Of a DNA stretch of 64,000 nt, positions 36,445 to 48,656 are shown piece by piece. The stretch is from NCBI RefSeq assembly GCF_910592395.1, contig NC_088324.1, positions 15,092,953 to 15,156,952 of the forward strand, in the 5' to 3' direction. The position numbers were made by a program, and so were the translations under genes. The stretch's first letter is position 1; each line of letters opens with the position of its first letter. Below the pieces are notes generated by a model. It was given only the letters and a program-made list of their open reading frames with translations, was not told the origin of the DNA and did not search any database. The DNA comes from Lineus longissimus. Its lineage: Eukaryota; Nemertea; Pilidiophora; Heteronemertea; Lineidae.

Positions 36445-39400
36445 ATGAATCTGTGTAATATACTGTGAAGTTATCGGACAGATATTACTATCTACTATAA
36501 CCTCGATCTCGGAAACTCGCAGCAGAACCTCTCCACACTATCTATTGTGATTCGTCGGCGCTTTTTCTCAGTTTTCTCATCTAGTGACTGACGTCTGACG
36601 CATTGCACAATTCCCTACAGGATTTCGCTTGGCCAACTGTTTCGACTTACTTACGAGCGTAGATGGCGTTTTCAAAGGGGATATTTTTCCTCGAGGTATA
36701 TATGAGCTCTCTTTCACCGATCTACCTGATACGTGCCTGTCTCGAACGGATCTCCCTCTGAAAGGTGGGATGATTGATGAGAAAAGTGACAAATGCCATC
36801 ATCTATGCTCGTTCCAGAATGGCTGGATATGATTTACTAGCTTCATATGGACGTCAATACTGATGGCGTTAATTGATCTATGTGGACTCCTCTGGGAAGT
36901 CTTTCCGAGACTGATAACTTTTTCTAATGACAGGATATTGTCAAGGGTGTTTATCATCCGCTACTGTTTTATATACATGTACATCACTGTATTAGCGTAA
37001 GTTTCTATCTTTCAAAACAGGATAGAAAACAGGTATGGTGAGCCAAAATATGGTAGGTGTGCCTATCGACAACTGTACAACGAACTGGGCAGTTTCACAC
37101 ATCCATCAGTAAATGTTGGTGCTGTGGAACTAGACTGTATCTTACTGAACTGTTCGAGTCCCCCGGGGATAGCGGGTTCATTTGATACAAAGGAAAGTCA
37201 CCTTGTACAATTTCGGTGGCATTACATGCAACATGCAGCACGTAATGATGATTTATCTGATTTGAATTCTTAAAAATGGATCAAATGTTAAATCTAAAGA
37301 GCGAAATCTAAATTACCCATTAGGTTACCATTAGGTTTCATCTATTCTGTATTCTTTACTCATGTGTAACTTTTTTGATGATTTGCATCGCTAGTTGACG
37401 TTCAATTTGCATTCGTAATAAAGGAACGAGTCACCGGCTTGATTTTTGCTATTTCTTTATGCTGGAAGAGGAGTTCTAGCTTTAAGACTTCTCCATGGTA
37501 TTACAGTGAAAGTTGTGATATCGCCAAACTGTCCTTCTCTCGTCCTAGCCAATTGGACTATGATTACGAGTCGAGTATCTCTGGAAGCTGAAATTGACTT
37601 GATCACAACAGGACAAAGCATTACCTTATTAAAATAATAATGAGACGTCCTCAGATCTCACACTCACAGACAACTGTTTTGGTTTCAACAACATTGTTCC
37701 ACTCGCACACTACTGTTCCTTGTAACATAATGGATTGGCCAAAAAACGAGAAAGAAGTTTTTAAAGAGCACGGGAATCCCCTTGGGAATATAGCTTGGCG
37801 AATACAACCAGAGTATAAGGTGTTAGGAATGACAGAACGTGGGTAGGATTGCGTCCTACACGTCATTATAGCATCCAATCTCCCTGTAATTGCCCGGAGC
37901 GTTTTTAGAAGGAGAATATTACCACCTGCGGGAACAATTTCGTGAATAAATTGCGGATATTTCACCGGCACCTGGGTAACTCATTTCCCATTGAATTGAC
38001 CAATATCTCGTTGCACCCAGTTCTTTGAGGTTATAATCATGTTGGCGATCAACCTTAGCGTATCGTATGGTAAGGCTTACTTTATTATTTTGCTAGTGAA
38101 CTGATGTAAAAGCAAATACAACAGCAACAACACTAAAAAAGATTGAAATATGGTGAATGACAAACTTAGTATGCAGAGTCGACTCAAAGAGAATCCACTC
38201 GAACTTTAGTGTCTGTCCGAGACATGTCCAAAACCACCTCACAACACTTGCGGAAATCGTTATTGGTGATCAGCAGTCTCTTGCTATAGAGCGACTTTTC
38301 ATCGGCTTCTACTTAAGCCCCGTCCAGTTCATAAACAAAAGGAAAATAAGATACGTGACAACGTCTGTGCTGGTTGTTGCTGGGAATTCTAGTATAATGA
38401 CGACAGTATCTATACCTACTGGTTTATCAATGTTATGAATCTCGGTTACCTGGGTGTCTGTATCGCCTCCTGGTCTTACCTGAAACGAGAAGATCAAATA
38501 TTGAGATTATTTATAGATTCCTTTAGGTAAATTGCTGCATTCACAAAGAAAAAAGAGTATTATTTTGACACAAAAAGAGCTTTTCACTCGGACATGTGAA
38601 AGATTTCCCAGCTGGTCATTTCAATTACACGAAAGTAAGGCTTCATCCAATGAAGTGTCCTGCTTCACCGGGGCAGCTGATCCTGGAACTAATTTCCTCA
38701 GATTGCGGGAAAGGATGCACTAATCTGTCAACGAAGATGAGTAATTGGGCAATGGAACGTGAAGAGGACGTCAATCTCTTCAAGGCGAAATTGCGGGGTT
38801 CGTGTCTGCAACACTTCGAGGTTCCAGGGAGTGTTCGCCCATACGGTAATCGCCAAGCCTCGCCTTCGGTGACCCGGACCGTCGGTAAGAGTAAGCCATT
38901 GACCGAAAGTCTCATGTTGGTTCAATCGCACCGGTGAAGCAGGAATGAGGGGTTCCGATTGGCCAATGTGACGCGAAGGCTGCTGCTTGAAGAAAGCGGT
39001 GGACGAACGCATTGTGTAACTCATACTCCGTGCATAGAACATCTCTGAATTTGTGAGCTTGAAATGCTGGGTGCGAACTCAAGGAAGTCTTGGTCTTGGT
39101 CACATTGATCACCTCGGTTACGGCGGTTACGTGCTTCTTTCTTACTTTAATCCCGATTCAAAGCAACTTGGTGTAGACCCGTCCTCCTACGGGATCTGTG
39201 GTGAGAAGTCTAATTTAATATGCATGACATGAACCGCTATCGATGAAACTATTATGAAATTGTTTACATGAATCATAAATCTTCTCAGAAGTATCCAAGA
39301 AAGCTATCTAACTCAATCTCTTCTTTTCATTAAGTTGCAAATTTTTATCGTTCTCAATTGATCTCGTGTCCTATTTAAAGCAAGACGAATGGAACCTCTG

Positions 39401-42002
39401 AACCCGCTGAAGAAATGCATGAATCTAGAAGTGGAGACACTTTGACAAGTCATCTTCGGCTGAAGAGGTTTTTATTGAGATGAATTTAAATCAAAGATTA
39501 CTCAACTGATAGTTCGCCACGGGGTACACTTATTTTTTAGGCTGGAGTGCATGAAACATCCAGTGAACACTCAATCATACATTGTCAGTACCTACAAAAT
39601 GTCGACCATATTTTGTCAGTTCTTAGACGGCTTCTGCATCCAGGCGATCATGGAAGGTAAATCAGGCAATTTGCAATCCACATACTCCTCGAGCTCTGAT
39701 ACATTCCGAGTTCTGATTGTAACTGCGTTTGATATAAATAAGAAGCTGATTTTAAAAGGGCGAACCGATCGTCCTCACCAAGTGTCCGCACTGAGTTCTC
39801 GGTAGATGCAAAGAATCTTATTCAATTCCATAGTGAAGTCTCATACCACTGAAGTCCCCGCCAATCTCCATCACTTCAAACTCGATTTGGGCTCGCGAGA
39901 TATCATTTTTAGATCATCAGCCTTTAACGAAGAATTTCCTTTGAGATTTCTACCGCAATTTTCCGAATTATCTCGAGATAAATTCGATAAGTCGATAAAA
40001 ATATGACGTCTTGGAAAGTTATCTGGAATTTGTTTCGTTCCGCTTCAGTCCGTGTTTTAGATTGCTCTGTCATGGCGCGACAGAGAGAATCATTGGAGCT
40101 CGTTCTGCCTTTTTTGATGGATCTAGGGTAAATTAAATTAAATGATGTGTTTTTGTTATTAAATCTTCTGCCGGTAATTTTTCATTATTACCACCGCCTG
40201 TCGAGGACTGGAATATAGGAAGGATCTGTGCAAGAAGGAATTCAAATCCATTGCGCAGTAGACTTGAAGACTCTCTTTCGAAAAGTGAGTCAATGCTGTC
40301 TGGAGAATCGCTGTCGGCGAAATGACTTCCATGATCTGATGCAACATTCACTGCGCGGCAAGCGCAGTCGTACACGAAAGCAATGAGGTGCAACCATCGG
40401 CCATGACCTTGAAACACCTTGACCTCTGTCAAAACGAGGCTTCGGATCTATCAGAGCCTGTGATCCCAATACGGCCATAAACCTGTCTTAGATGGCTATC
40501 TATGAGGCCGAGGAAAGACTTGGTGACACATTCTGTGGCAGGACCAGAGATATCCCATTCTCATTCTCCATATCCATCACTTTTACCATGGCTTTTCAGA
40601 CAGTCATGAAAGAAACAAATGAAGATAATTTCATTTAAAATTCATTCGCGAATCGAGATCTTCAACGTGGAAAGTCTTTGATTATCGTTGCTTCTGGTCG
40701 GGTATAAATTGTCGCATCGACTCGAAAAAATTGTCGCATTGTCTGTCGCATTGTCTATTACATTATAGGTTTAAGTTCAAATAACTCGGCGACGAGTAAA
40801 TTCCTTTGTTTAGCGGAACCAGCTATGTTTTGTGCTGAAGTGTAGAAAATTCTGTCAAAGCTTTGAGGGATTCACGTTCTACTACAAACGATCGAGGGGG
40901 GGGGGGAATATACAGTTGGCAATAATACTTTTAAGGACCAGCATCGCTGCATCTTTAAAGTTATGTTGTGGTAGTAGTTATGTGATTTATAGCGAAAGCC
41001 ATGATATTCATTTCTCACAAATCAAATCCATCTCTCTCCAGTACAAACGCAATCCCTTCAAGCCATTTCATCTGACAAATCATGTTTCCCTTATCCCTTC
41101 TAGACATACATGGCAGTGACTTACTAAACACATTAATTAAATGGTAATATGGTCCCCGTACTTGTATATCAAAGGCAAACCCTCAAGCCAATCTTTTCGA
41201 CCGAAATGGAGACCATTCACGTCTTAGCAAAATGACACCCACTGACTGGAGGCAATGTCAAATGCGCTTTTTGTGAGCTATGCACATAATTAGATATCTT
41301 ACAAATTTCCTGTACAACGTTTTTTTTTAGTAGCATTTCTTGTTATCACCATAACAGATTCTCAATTTGAGAGAACTCGTGTTCCAATTGTGTTCAGCTG
41401 AGCGATGCAAGGCTAGACCGGCATGATGGATGCGAGTCCTAACCGTCTACCTTCCACTAGGAGGCTGGGAGACTGAAGAAACCTCAAGCCATCTTCCATG
41501 CGCATGGCCCGAACTTATTGATGACGTCTTCCCGTCCCTTTTATGTCTGCTTGTAAACATGCCTGGAGAATGGATTTAAAAGCCATAAAGCTTGGCCTCG
41601 GTTCCAAGATTTCCCTCTAACATGTCAATGCTGAAATAAAAGCACACCGGGATCGAACAACTCCTTTGTATAAAAAAAGAATACGGCGCGATTCTGCGTT
41701 TTACGACTCGACAAACTGTTTGAAGTAAAATCATAAATAAGATCAAAGTTTATATCCATCGAAACGTGAAACGATATCCCGCCATCAGCCATTGCAGAGA
41801 AACAATACAAAGACTAACTTTTAAAACAATGGATGAAGCGGCATCATCAAAGAGTTCATATCAGATGATCCGTGAGCTGCTTCTGCCACACGGATGGCGA
41901 TATCATTCCTCACGTTCAAACTGCTTTAAGACTGCTCTGTTTAGAGAGAAATCAGATCGAGAATACCAGGACCGTATAAGCGGTATCTTCACTTCATTAC
42001 AC
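36445..42002. other. Gene-poor intergenic region
   Basis: 5.6 kb without a convincing gene. It contains the second dispersed coding-like fragment (38190-38330), a G run near 40898, and numerous short ORFs without recognisable content. Confidence 0.4.
38190..38330 (-). pseudogene. Dispersed coding-like fragment, copy 2
   Basis: The minus strand reads KRLLITNNDFRKCCEVVLDM, similar in both DNA and protein to the minus-strand fragment at 20395-20495. An in-frame stop lies just upstream. Probably a piece of a dispersed element. Confidence 0.3.
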
Positions 42003-42110
42003 TAGTTGGAGTCTTTTCCGACTTCTTGACGGTTTCTCTAACTTTTTCCTGACTTATCTGACAAAAGTCCGACTTTTCGATGAAAGGTCGGATTTAAAAA
42101 CCTGTCAAAA
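42003..42110. mobile_element. Truncated MITE (same family as 36295-36444)
   Basis: It starts TAGTTGGAGTCTTTTCCGAC, continues GACGGTTTCTCTAACTTTTT, and then has the family's central part with AAGGTCGGATTT. The opposite inverted end is absent. Confidence 0.75.
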
Positions 42111-43594
42111 ATACCTGGTCATAGACTGACCTGGATTGGTCTCGAAGCGCTGTCGCCACAGAGGCACTGCAGGATATCAAGAAGCCGCTCATATGAGCTT
42201 CAGTTGAGCTTGCCGTGGAGGCCCTTAGCTTGGACAAGACAGGGTTCGAATCTACGACCTGGGATTAGCAGTTTGTACCACAACGCTCCAAGTCAAAAGA
42301 GGTAACGGCCGATGTGCTTTATGAGGGCAGTATGGTGTTAGGGTGGCAGCAATCAGATACTGCCCAATGCACGTGACATGCACGGAAGCCTGCTCATAAC
42401 GGCGGAACGAGTAGGAGAAAATGGAATTAACATATCCAACTCGAGTTGAATAGCCAATCAAGTCCACTTGGATGATAAAACCACCATTTGGTCAAATAAA
42501 TATCTTATTAGACCAACCAACTTATCGATCTGGATAAGTGATCACATCAACTTTGGCCTGAACATATTATTAAAGTACAATGGACGCAATCTCGCAATGA
42601 TTCGTGGGAATTGAGTAATTTTGACTGTGGGCCTGCCATGAAGATTGACACACGTAGTTCCACTCTCAATCAACTTCTGATTCTTGCTCACAACTCTACC
42701 AAGTTTTGATTGGTCAATAGGTTGCATACTGCAATGTTAAGCCAGTATTAACTGCGCCGAGCGAAAAAGTAAGACGTTACATCCGCTTCTGCCGTCGTAC
42801 ATGTAGCAACTGATGAAAAAATGAGATTACATGCTATACATTTACATACATTACATGCTTTAGATGGCGAGACATTCGCGGTCAAGAAAGACCACAACCT
42901 GATGACGCCGCTGTGGGAATCAACGTTATCAAGGGTTATCTTAGCGCTGGATTCTTACCCCAGGAAGCCGTAACTTCGATTCCAACCTTACAGACAGGAC
43001 TATTAGTGACCTCCTAGATATCGTGGAGGGGATGTGGCGATCCCAGAGCCTTTTTAAGGTAGTGTATTCACAAAAATGGGTAAAGGACCTGTAGATAAGC
43101 TAATCCAATCTCCGATTCCTCTTCGACGGATGACGGCATGGACAGCATCGGCATCACCGGCATCGACCAAGGGCATCGACACCAAAATGATGTCATTCGG
43201 CATTTAACGGAAACGTTCGGGAAATCTCCGATTTCATTTGGGGATGCCGGCGCTATAGTACCACCTGAACTGAAACAGCCTAGAGCTAACGTAGCAATAC
43301 AATCACCGCCAAACATCCCTTCAACATGCTAAATGTCAATAAAGTGGTTGACACGCGTGATTCAGCCAGACACGGGCTCATTTCCCTAATGAGAGGGATG
43401 TTCTACACACATACAGGATAACCCCCTCTAACAGTTAGCAAGCAGGCAACGCTCAGGCTGCGACTGACACCTCAGTTGCTGGGTTCCACACCAAAAGAAT
43501 GCTTATAGATCATCATGGAACTGGTACAGCTGTTCATCAATGCAGTTTTAAAATGGAGTGACCTGCCCGAATGACATATTTCGTCAATGCTTTA
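42111..43594. other. Intergenic flank left of the tandem array
   Basis: Single-copy-looking sequence without a recognised gene. GGTTCGAATCT near 42242 resembles a Pol III B box, but no matching A box or cloverleaf is present. Confidence 0.4.
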
Positions 43595-44224
43595 CCGACA
43601 CATGCACACATAAACAAATACTACAATGTACATTATGATGGGTTTTGTAACAAAACCCATCTATACTTTTTTAAGCACATTATATGCCACCGACTGAAAA
43701 TGATGCACAGGAACAAATTTCCTTTCACGATATTGATTTTGTTTACAAAGGACGAGCCTCACCTATCGATTTAGCAATCAGACAATGAAATCAATATACC
43801 CCAACTATTTGTCGACGCAATATTGATATCAGATCTAAAATGTTGGCTGGACTGTGTACCCTGCTGATGGTGTTTAAATGCCGAGTTTTCGAATTATCTA
43901 ACTAACGTCTCAATTGGATCTAATGGTTTTGGAATCGTAGTTTAACTATGCAGTGATGTTAATGCAAATTGTCAATATTGTGTATCAGTATCGTTAAATC
44001 CTGTAAGAAGTCTTAATGATAATTTAGCGACGATCGTCGGTTCCTATACATGTAAACGCAATACTAATGACGAGTCAACAAGTGAATGAATCTGACCACG
44101 TCGAAACATGATGGCCGCCGTTGCTTTTGTGGCGGCACATGGATGCAAAGTGGATTCTTATTGGTAAAAAATCTGGTTAGCTTCAGGCGGTTCATATATT
44201 CCTACCAGTTTCTACCTATACCTC

Positions 44225-44343
44225 AAGTAGGAGGCTTTTTTCGATTTGTTACTAGTTTCTCTAACTTTTTTTCTGATTTATTGTCCGCCTTTTCTTGAAA
44301 GGTCGGATTTCGAGAAAAATAGTGAAAAATAGTCGGGATGTTG
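44225..44343. mobile_element. Truncated MITE in array unit 1
   Basis: GTAGGAGGCTTTTTTCGA followed by TAGTTTCTCTAACTTTTTTT and CTTGAAAGGTCGGATTT, matching one end plus the centre of the 36295-36444 element. It ends one base before the ORF A start codon. Confidence 0.75.
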
Positions 44344-44344
44344 A

Positions 44345-44706
44345 ATGTGTGAACCAAACAAGTCCATTCAATTAGGTATGCTTGTAAAATACAAAGGAAA
44401 ACATTGTTATTTTAATCTACATGTATTTAAAGCACTGACACTGCACTGGTCAAAGCTTAGACAATGGACGAATTATGATCCTATATGAGATCAACTCCAG
44501 ATGAAGTCAATCTTCTTGATCTGCACTTTACTATATGTATGATTATTTTTCATCCTGTGTCGAAGTCTTGGACCAGCAGCTCAACATGCGGAAGCGTATG
44601 GACGTGAGCGATCCATACTATGTACAGCGTCAACTTGTACTATACGCCTTTCGCTCAATGCATCGCCTATTATCATTGCCGGCATTTAAGAGAGATTTTC
44701 TCCACT
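44345..44706 (+). pseudogene. ORF A, unit 1 copy (frameshifted)
   Basis: Aligns with the open ORF A of unit 2 but has a 2-nt insertion near 44484 (CCTATATGAG versus CCTATGAG). This makes an early TGA. Further small differences follow, as does the same 22-nt deletion as unit 3. Not translatable beyond about 46 codons. Confidence 0.6.
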
Positions 44707-44890
44707 GATGATGATGGAATCTTATCTTCGATCCTCAGTGGCTAGCCCATCGATGGGGTTCTTCTGCGACTGGTTTTAAAGTTCCCCTCCGAAAATGTGT
44801 CAATCTCTATGGTGTGGTAACGGATTCAGTTATGGTCCTTAAGAGACACAATACTTTTAATACTTACAGAATGATTTGTAACTTGGTACC

Positions 44891-44901
44891 TATATATTAT
44901 A
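44891..44901 (+). promoter_or_regulatory. Candidate TATA box of the array gene
   Basis: TATATATTATA lies about 270 bp upstream of the chosen start codon. Units 2 and 3 carry TATATATAT at the equivalent positions (about 50289 and 55662). The start of transcription is unknown. Confidence 0.3.
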
Positions 44902-45162
44902 TCCCTAGACAAATATTCATTGGGATGGGTAAGCTCAATTCAATGTTCTATCGTTATTTTGGGTAGTAGATAGACAGTAGTACATACATTCAAATGAGGG
45001 TACCATGCCCGGGAACCACATGGTACAGAGTGTTAGGCCAAAGATGTCAAACCACTGGAACGTTTCCAAAGTGACTATATTAAACTCATTTTGGTCTTTC
45101 CACGAGAAGATATCGCGGCAAACCTCTATTTTGGAACAATCTATCTCACCATATCTAGTGCA

Positions 45163-46794
45163 ATGCTGAAGAAAATGTTTTCGTCAATTCTGGTTTGCAC
45201 ATGTAGCATCATGTGCTCACACGTAACGTACAGATTACGAGAAAGAGCGCGGTATTACCTTTTTCCGAAATTCGATGTGAAGAATAGATATAGCTCACTG
45301 ATTGAATGCGCCCTAGTTGCAACAGTCCTTCAGAGTGAAAGTTTTAATTACGGATGTGATCCTGCGGCCCCTGGGTGTGTTCCTCAGAGCCTCAGGTATC
45401 AGATCGGGCCATTTGAGACCATCGGGACAAAAAAGTTCATCACAGCGAAGGGAAACAGAATGTACACATCAAAGTCTTGCACAAAGGTAAGTTCGCATAA
45501 TAATGTAAACAAATTCATGCAGATATGAAGGAAAGAAACGGACACAAAATGGTGCAAGATAACTTGTCTGCGAATTTCTCACTTATCGTTAACAGCATTT
45601 TATTTCATCCATGCCTAAATGATCCTTACAAGTGTACGAAGATGAATGGCGAGATTGAGAAAACGTCAGATGATATCTGAGCAGTTAGAGCGAGGGTTGA
45701 AACTGGGGAATATGTTAAAAATATCGGCATGATATTTGCATAAACCTCTCTGTACAAAGCAACAATATTTTCAGCGAGGCGAGGAATTCGATATTTCATT
45801 ATACAATGAACACAAATACATCCAACTATTGAACACAGAGATTCTACCAGAACCCTTGTATTTCACAGGTAGTCTGTATTATCATGTTTTGAATAACGCC
45901 ATCATCGGTTGTGATTCAAAAAGGAAAAAAATGGTTATGATACATATGTCAAAAACTGCCAGTAAGTTTACCTACAGGAAGTTGCGGAGTACAGTCAGCA
46001 GATACTTCCGGGCACTTGGTGAATATATGACCTACTTTATTATTGAAACATTTAACAATCTAAATCCCAAACTTATGGACATGGCCGCGCATTTTGTTGG
46101 TGATGTACTTGTCCCAGGAACTGACCCTTGCCGTGTAACGCGGAGCAGTCACATTGGAGTAACAGTTTTTGGCGATATGGCAGTAACATACTGTCCCCTG
46201 TGGGCACAGGGGGCAACAGGAAAAATATCAAGATACAATCTTAATCGGAAGAAAAAAGGCCACAAATTATACCTCAAAGATGGTACTTTACTGTTTGCAG
46301 AAAAAGGCTTTGCTTACAGAGTATGGATCCCAAGTGGGATTCTTTTAATAGTAAATCTAGAAACGACCGTTGATCCAATTACGCTGAAGGCGAGCATTTC
46401 CTTTTCGCTTAAAACTAAATTGTGTGGCTTGGTTCCTCATCAGCATGTCAGAGCCAAAGGATTGCAATTCAGACTTGTTTCAGCAGTCATTTGGGATAAT
46501 GTATTACAGAAAGTGATCGTAATTGCTCAAACGCAGAAACGGTATCAAGGCACAAAGACAACATTTTTGGGAATTGATATGAAAGATGGGTTATTAGATA
46601 TTAGAAGTGGCTTCGAGAATCTCCATGGCTTGGATATCCCCCTTGGCTCAAAATATATTATTTTCTTCGATAAGTTGAGCGGTAATATGCATTATATTCC
46701 TTTTCACAAAAAAGGACGAAGAGGGAGAGACATGTATTTCCAAAATATTGAAGTGTATCAAAGAATATACAACAAGACGACACCCTATGCATAG
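45163..46794 (+). CDS. Array gene unit 1: predicted secreted protein, unrecognised family
   Basis: Exon 1 is 45163-45486 and exon 2 is 45775-46794. The 288-bp intron has consensus ends (AAG|GTAAGT and TATTTTCAG|CGAGG), phase 0, giving 447 residues. The ATG at 45163 opens a signal peptide, MLKKMFSSILVCTCSIMCSH. A weakly apple/PAN-like stretch follows (IECALVATVLQSESFNYGCD). Exon 2 begins RGEEFDISLYNEHKYIQLLN and is beta-rich. The run FAYRVWIPSGILLIVNLE, then KASISFSLKTKLCGLVP faintly resembles the second half of a von Willebrand D domain; this is inference. The frame is open upstream of the ATG to 45037, so a further 5' exon is possible. Compared with units 2 and 3, this copy has Tyr instead of Cys in SLRYQIG, which may break a disulphide. 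Confidence 0.7.
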
Positions 46795-47167
46795 CTCGTT
46801 TTCATATATTTGTCGTCTTGTATTCATGAAATGAGGGCAGTGCTGACGCTTCCTGGAGCTCCAGAGACATTGGTAATGTTGTACTCTATGCACAAGCGTA
46901 TTGGCGACCAGTGTTACAGGTCTTTCAACAATGGTCTCATATGCTCCCACACACATCAATCTTAATCAAAGGAAGGCACATGCCAAAGACAAGCGAGTTG
47001 GTCCGTGGCGGGTGTCGAAGTCACGATGTTTAGATATCGTGTTCGACAACTTAGCCGCGATAAAACGCCGCCTGGCCGACCAATCTATCCTATTTTTAGG
47101 CAGGTTTTGAAACCCTTTCAAACGATGTTGGAGGTACGAAGGCCTGTGGGAATAATCGCAGACATCG

Positions 47168-47580
47168 ATGGCGCCAGAACGAATTTCTTTTGACCTCGTT
47201 GACCTCGGTTCTAAAGACATTTATCAAAACGCCATTCGAACGTTAAAAATCAACTACATACATTATCAAAAATATCCCTCAGCTATATAAATACGACATA
47301 TTGAGAAAAATCGGTACAAATATCGAAATATAAGATACTTTCGAATTTCGGCAAATCACCCTGACACCTGCGCGACCTCGTCACACACGGACTGATATTT
47401 CAATATGGCGACGAGTTGAAAAGCAAAGAAAATCTTGCCCTCCTATGAAAGTCTTGACGGCTCAGCGGTTAGAGGGCTTGACTTTCGATCGAGTGGTCAC
47501 TGGTTCGACCCCGATGGTTACAGTTTTCCTCTTTTTTTTTCTTCAATTTTTTTTCATTTTCTTGTTTTTTTCATTCATGC
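47168..47580. repeat. ~410-bp repeated segment, first copy in unit 1
   Basis: Runs from GGCGCCAGAACGAATTTCTT through CTATATAAATACGACATATT to the SINE-like head and T-rich tail. It recurs at about 48261-48670 in the same unit, 1.09 kb apart. Unit 2 has both copies and unit 3 only one. Confidence 0.8.
47445..47575 (+). mobile_element. tRNA-derived SINE, unit 1 copy a
   Basis: A-box-like ACGGCTCAGCGGTTAGAG, an anticodon-like stem CTTGA/TCGAG, then B box GGTTCGACCCC (47502-47512) and a T-rich tail. The acceptor stem does not pair, so this is a SINE head rather than a tRNA gene. Confidence 0.7.
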
Positions 47581-47902
47581 ACACTCATCCCAGTTTAGAA
47601 GTAGAAAATGTCCCCCTGGAAAAAAGGTCCAGCCCTTTTTGTCGGATTAGAACACACCAGGATCGTTCGATGAGAAATGCAGTGCTCGAACTCTCTTCTT
47701 CCGGCTCCTTGGGCCGCCCTTGTTTGAATTGTGATTATTATTGATATTATCATAATCATTATTGTCTTAAAGAAAACCCGTGAACCCAAACTTTACAAAC
47801 TCAAGTACACACTGATGGTGCCAGGCGTTCGAGCACTCTGGAGGATGGTTCAACACCCGAATCTGCGGCTGGAATCTCCCTTACGAAAAAGATCTCAGAT
47901 TC

Positions 47903-48074
47903 AACATGGTAAAATTGGAATTTACTATGCTCACCATGGTGAATTCAGCGTTCACCATGGTAAAATCAGAGTTTACCATGCTCACCATGGTGAATGTACC
48001 ACGCCCACCATGGTAAAATATTTCACCGTCTCAAATCACCATGGTGAGGTGCTGTCAGTTTACCATGATGAAAT
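47903..48074. repeat. Cluster of CCATGGT palindromes, unit 1
   Basis: (C/T)ACCATGGT(G/A) occurs at about 47934, 47955, 47984, 48007 and 48038, with half-sites ACATGGTAA or TTACCATG between and around them, in 170 bp. Repeated again in unit 2 and absent from unit 3. Confidence 0.85.
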
Positions 48075-48539
48075 TGAGACACACTTATCCTGAGGCCGGG
48101 GATTTAAGAATGATTCCGTCCCAACCACCCCCCATCCCTGAAAGTCGGCCCTCGCTTATCCGTGCATTGCCCTGCATGCACTTGATAACACTCGCAACTT
48201 CGACACGATTCCAGGAAAATCGACTCGAACCTTATTTGAAATCCGCCATTGCTGACGTCAATGGCGCCAAAAACTATTTCTTTTGACCTCGTTAACCTTG
48301 GTTCTAAAGATATTTATCAGAACACCATTCAAACGTTAAAATCAACTTCAATCATTATCAAAAATATCCCTGAGCTATATAAATACGACATATTGAGAAA
48401 AATCGGTACAAATATCGAAATATAAGATACTTTCGAACTATTTCGGCAAATCACCCTGACACCTGCGCGACCTAGTCACACACGGACTGATATTTCAATA
48501 TGGCGACGAGTTGAAAGGCAAAGAAAATCTTGCCCTCCT

Positions 48540-48656
48540 ATGAAAGTCTTGACGGCTCAGCGGTTAGAGGGCTTGACGGTCGGGTGGTCACTGGTTCGAC
48601 CCCGATGGTTACATTTTTCCTCTTTTTTTTCTTCAATTTTTTTTTCATTTTCTTGT
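48540..48656 (+). mobile_element. tRNA-derived SINE, unit 1 copy b
   Basis: Same A box and B box (48593-48603) as copy a. It has a deletion in the anticodon arm (GACGGTCGGGTGG) and a T-rich tail. Confidence 0.7.

Noticed and set aside
42180-42260. tRNA gene with GGTTCGAATCT
   Set aside because: A B-box-like string without an A box or foldable arms.
47445-47520. Functional tRNA-Glu gene
   Set aside because: A box, B box and an anticodon-like arm are present, but the acceptor stem does not pair. The sequence is followed by a SINE-type T-rich tail and recurs with damaged anticodon arms.
47731-48093. 120-codon ORF with repeated HHGE/HHGK peptides
   Set aside because: The peptide repeats are simply the CCATGGT palindromes translated. 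The start region is an ATT/ATC low-complexity run.
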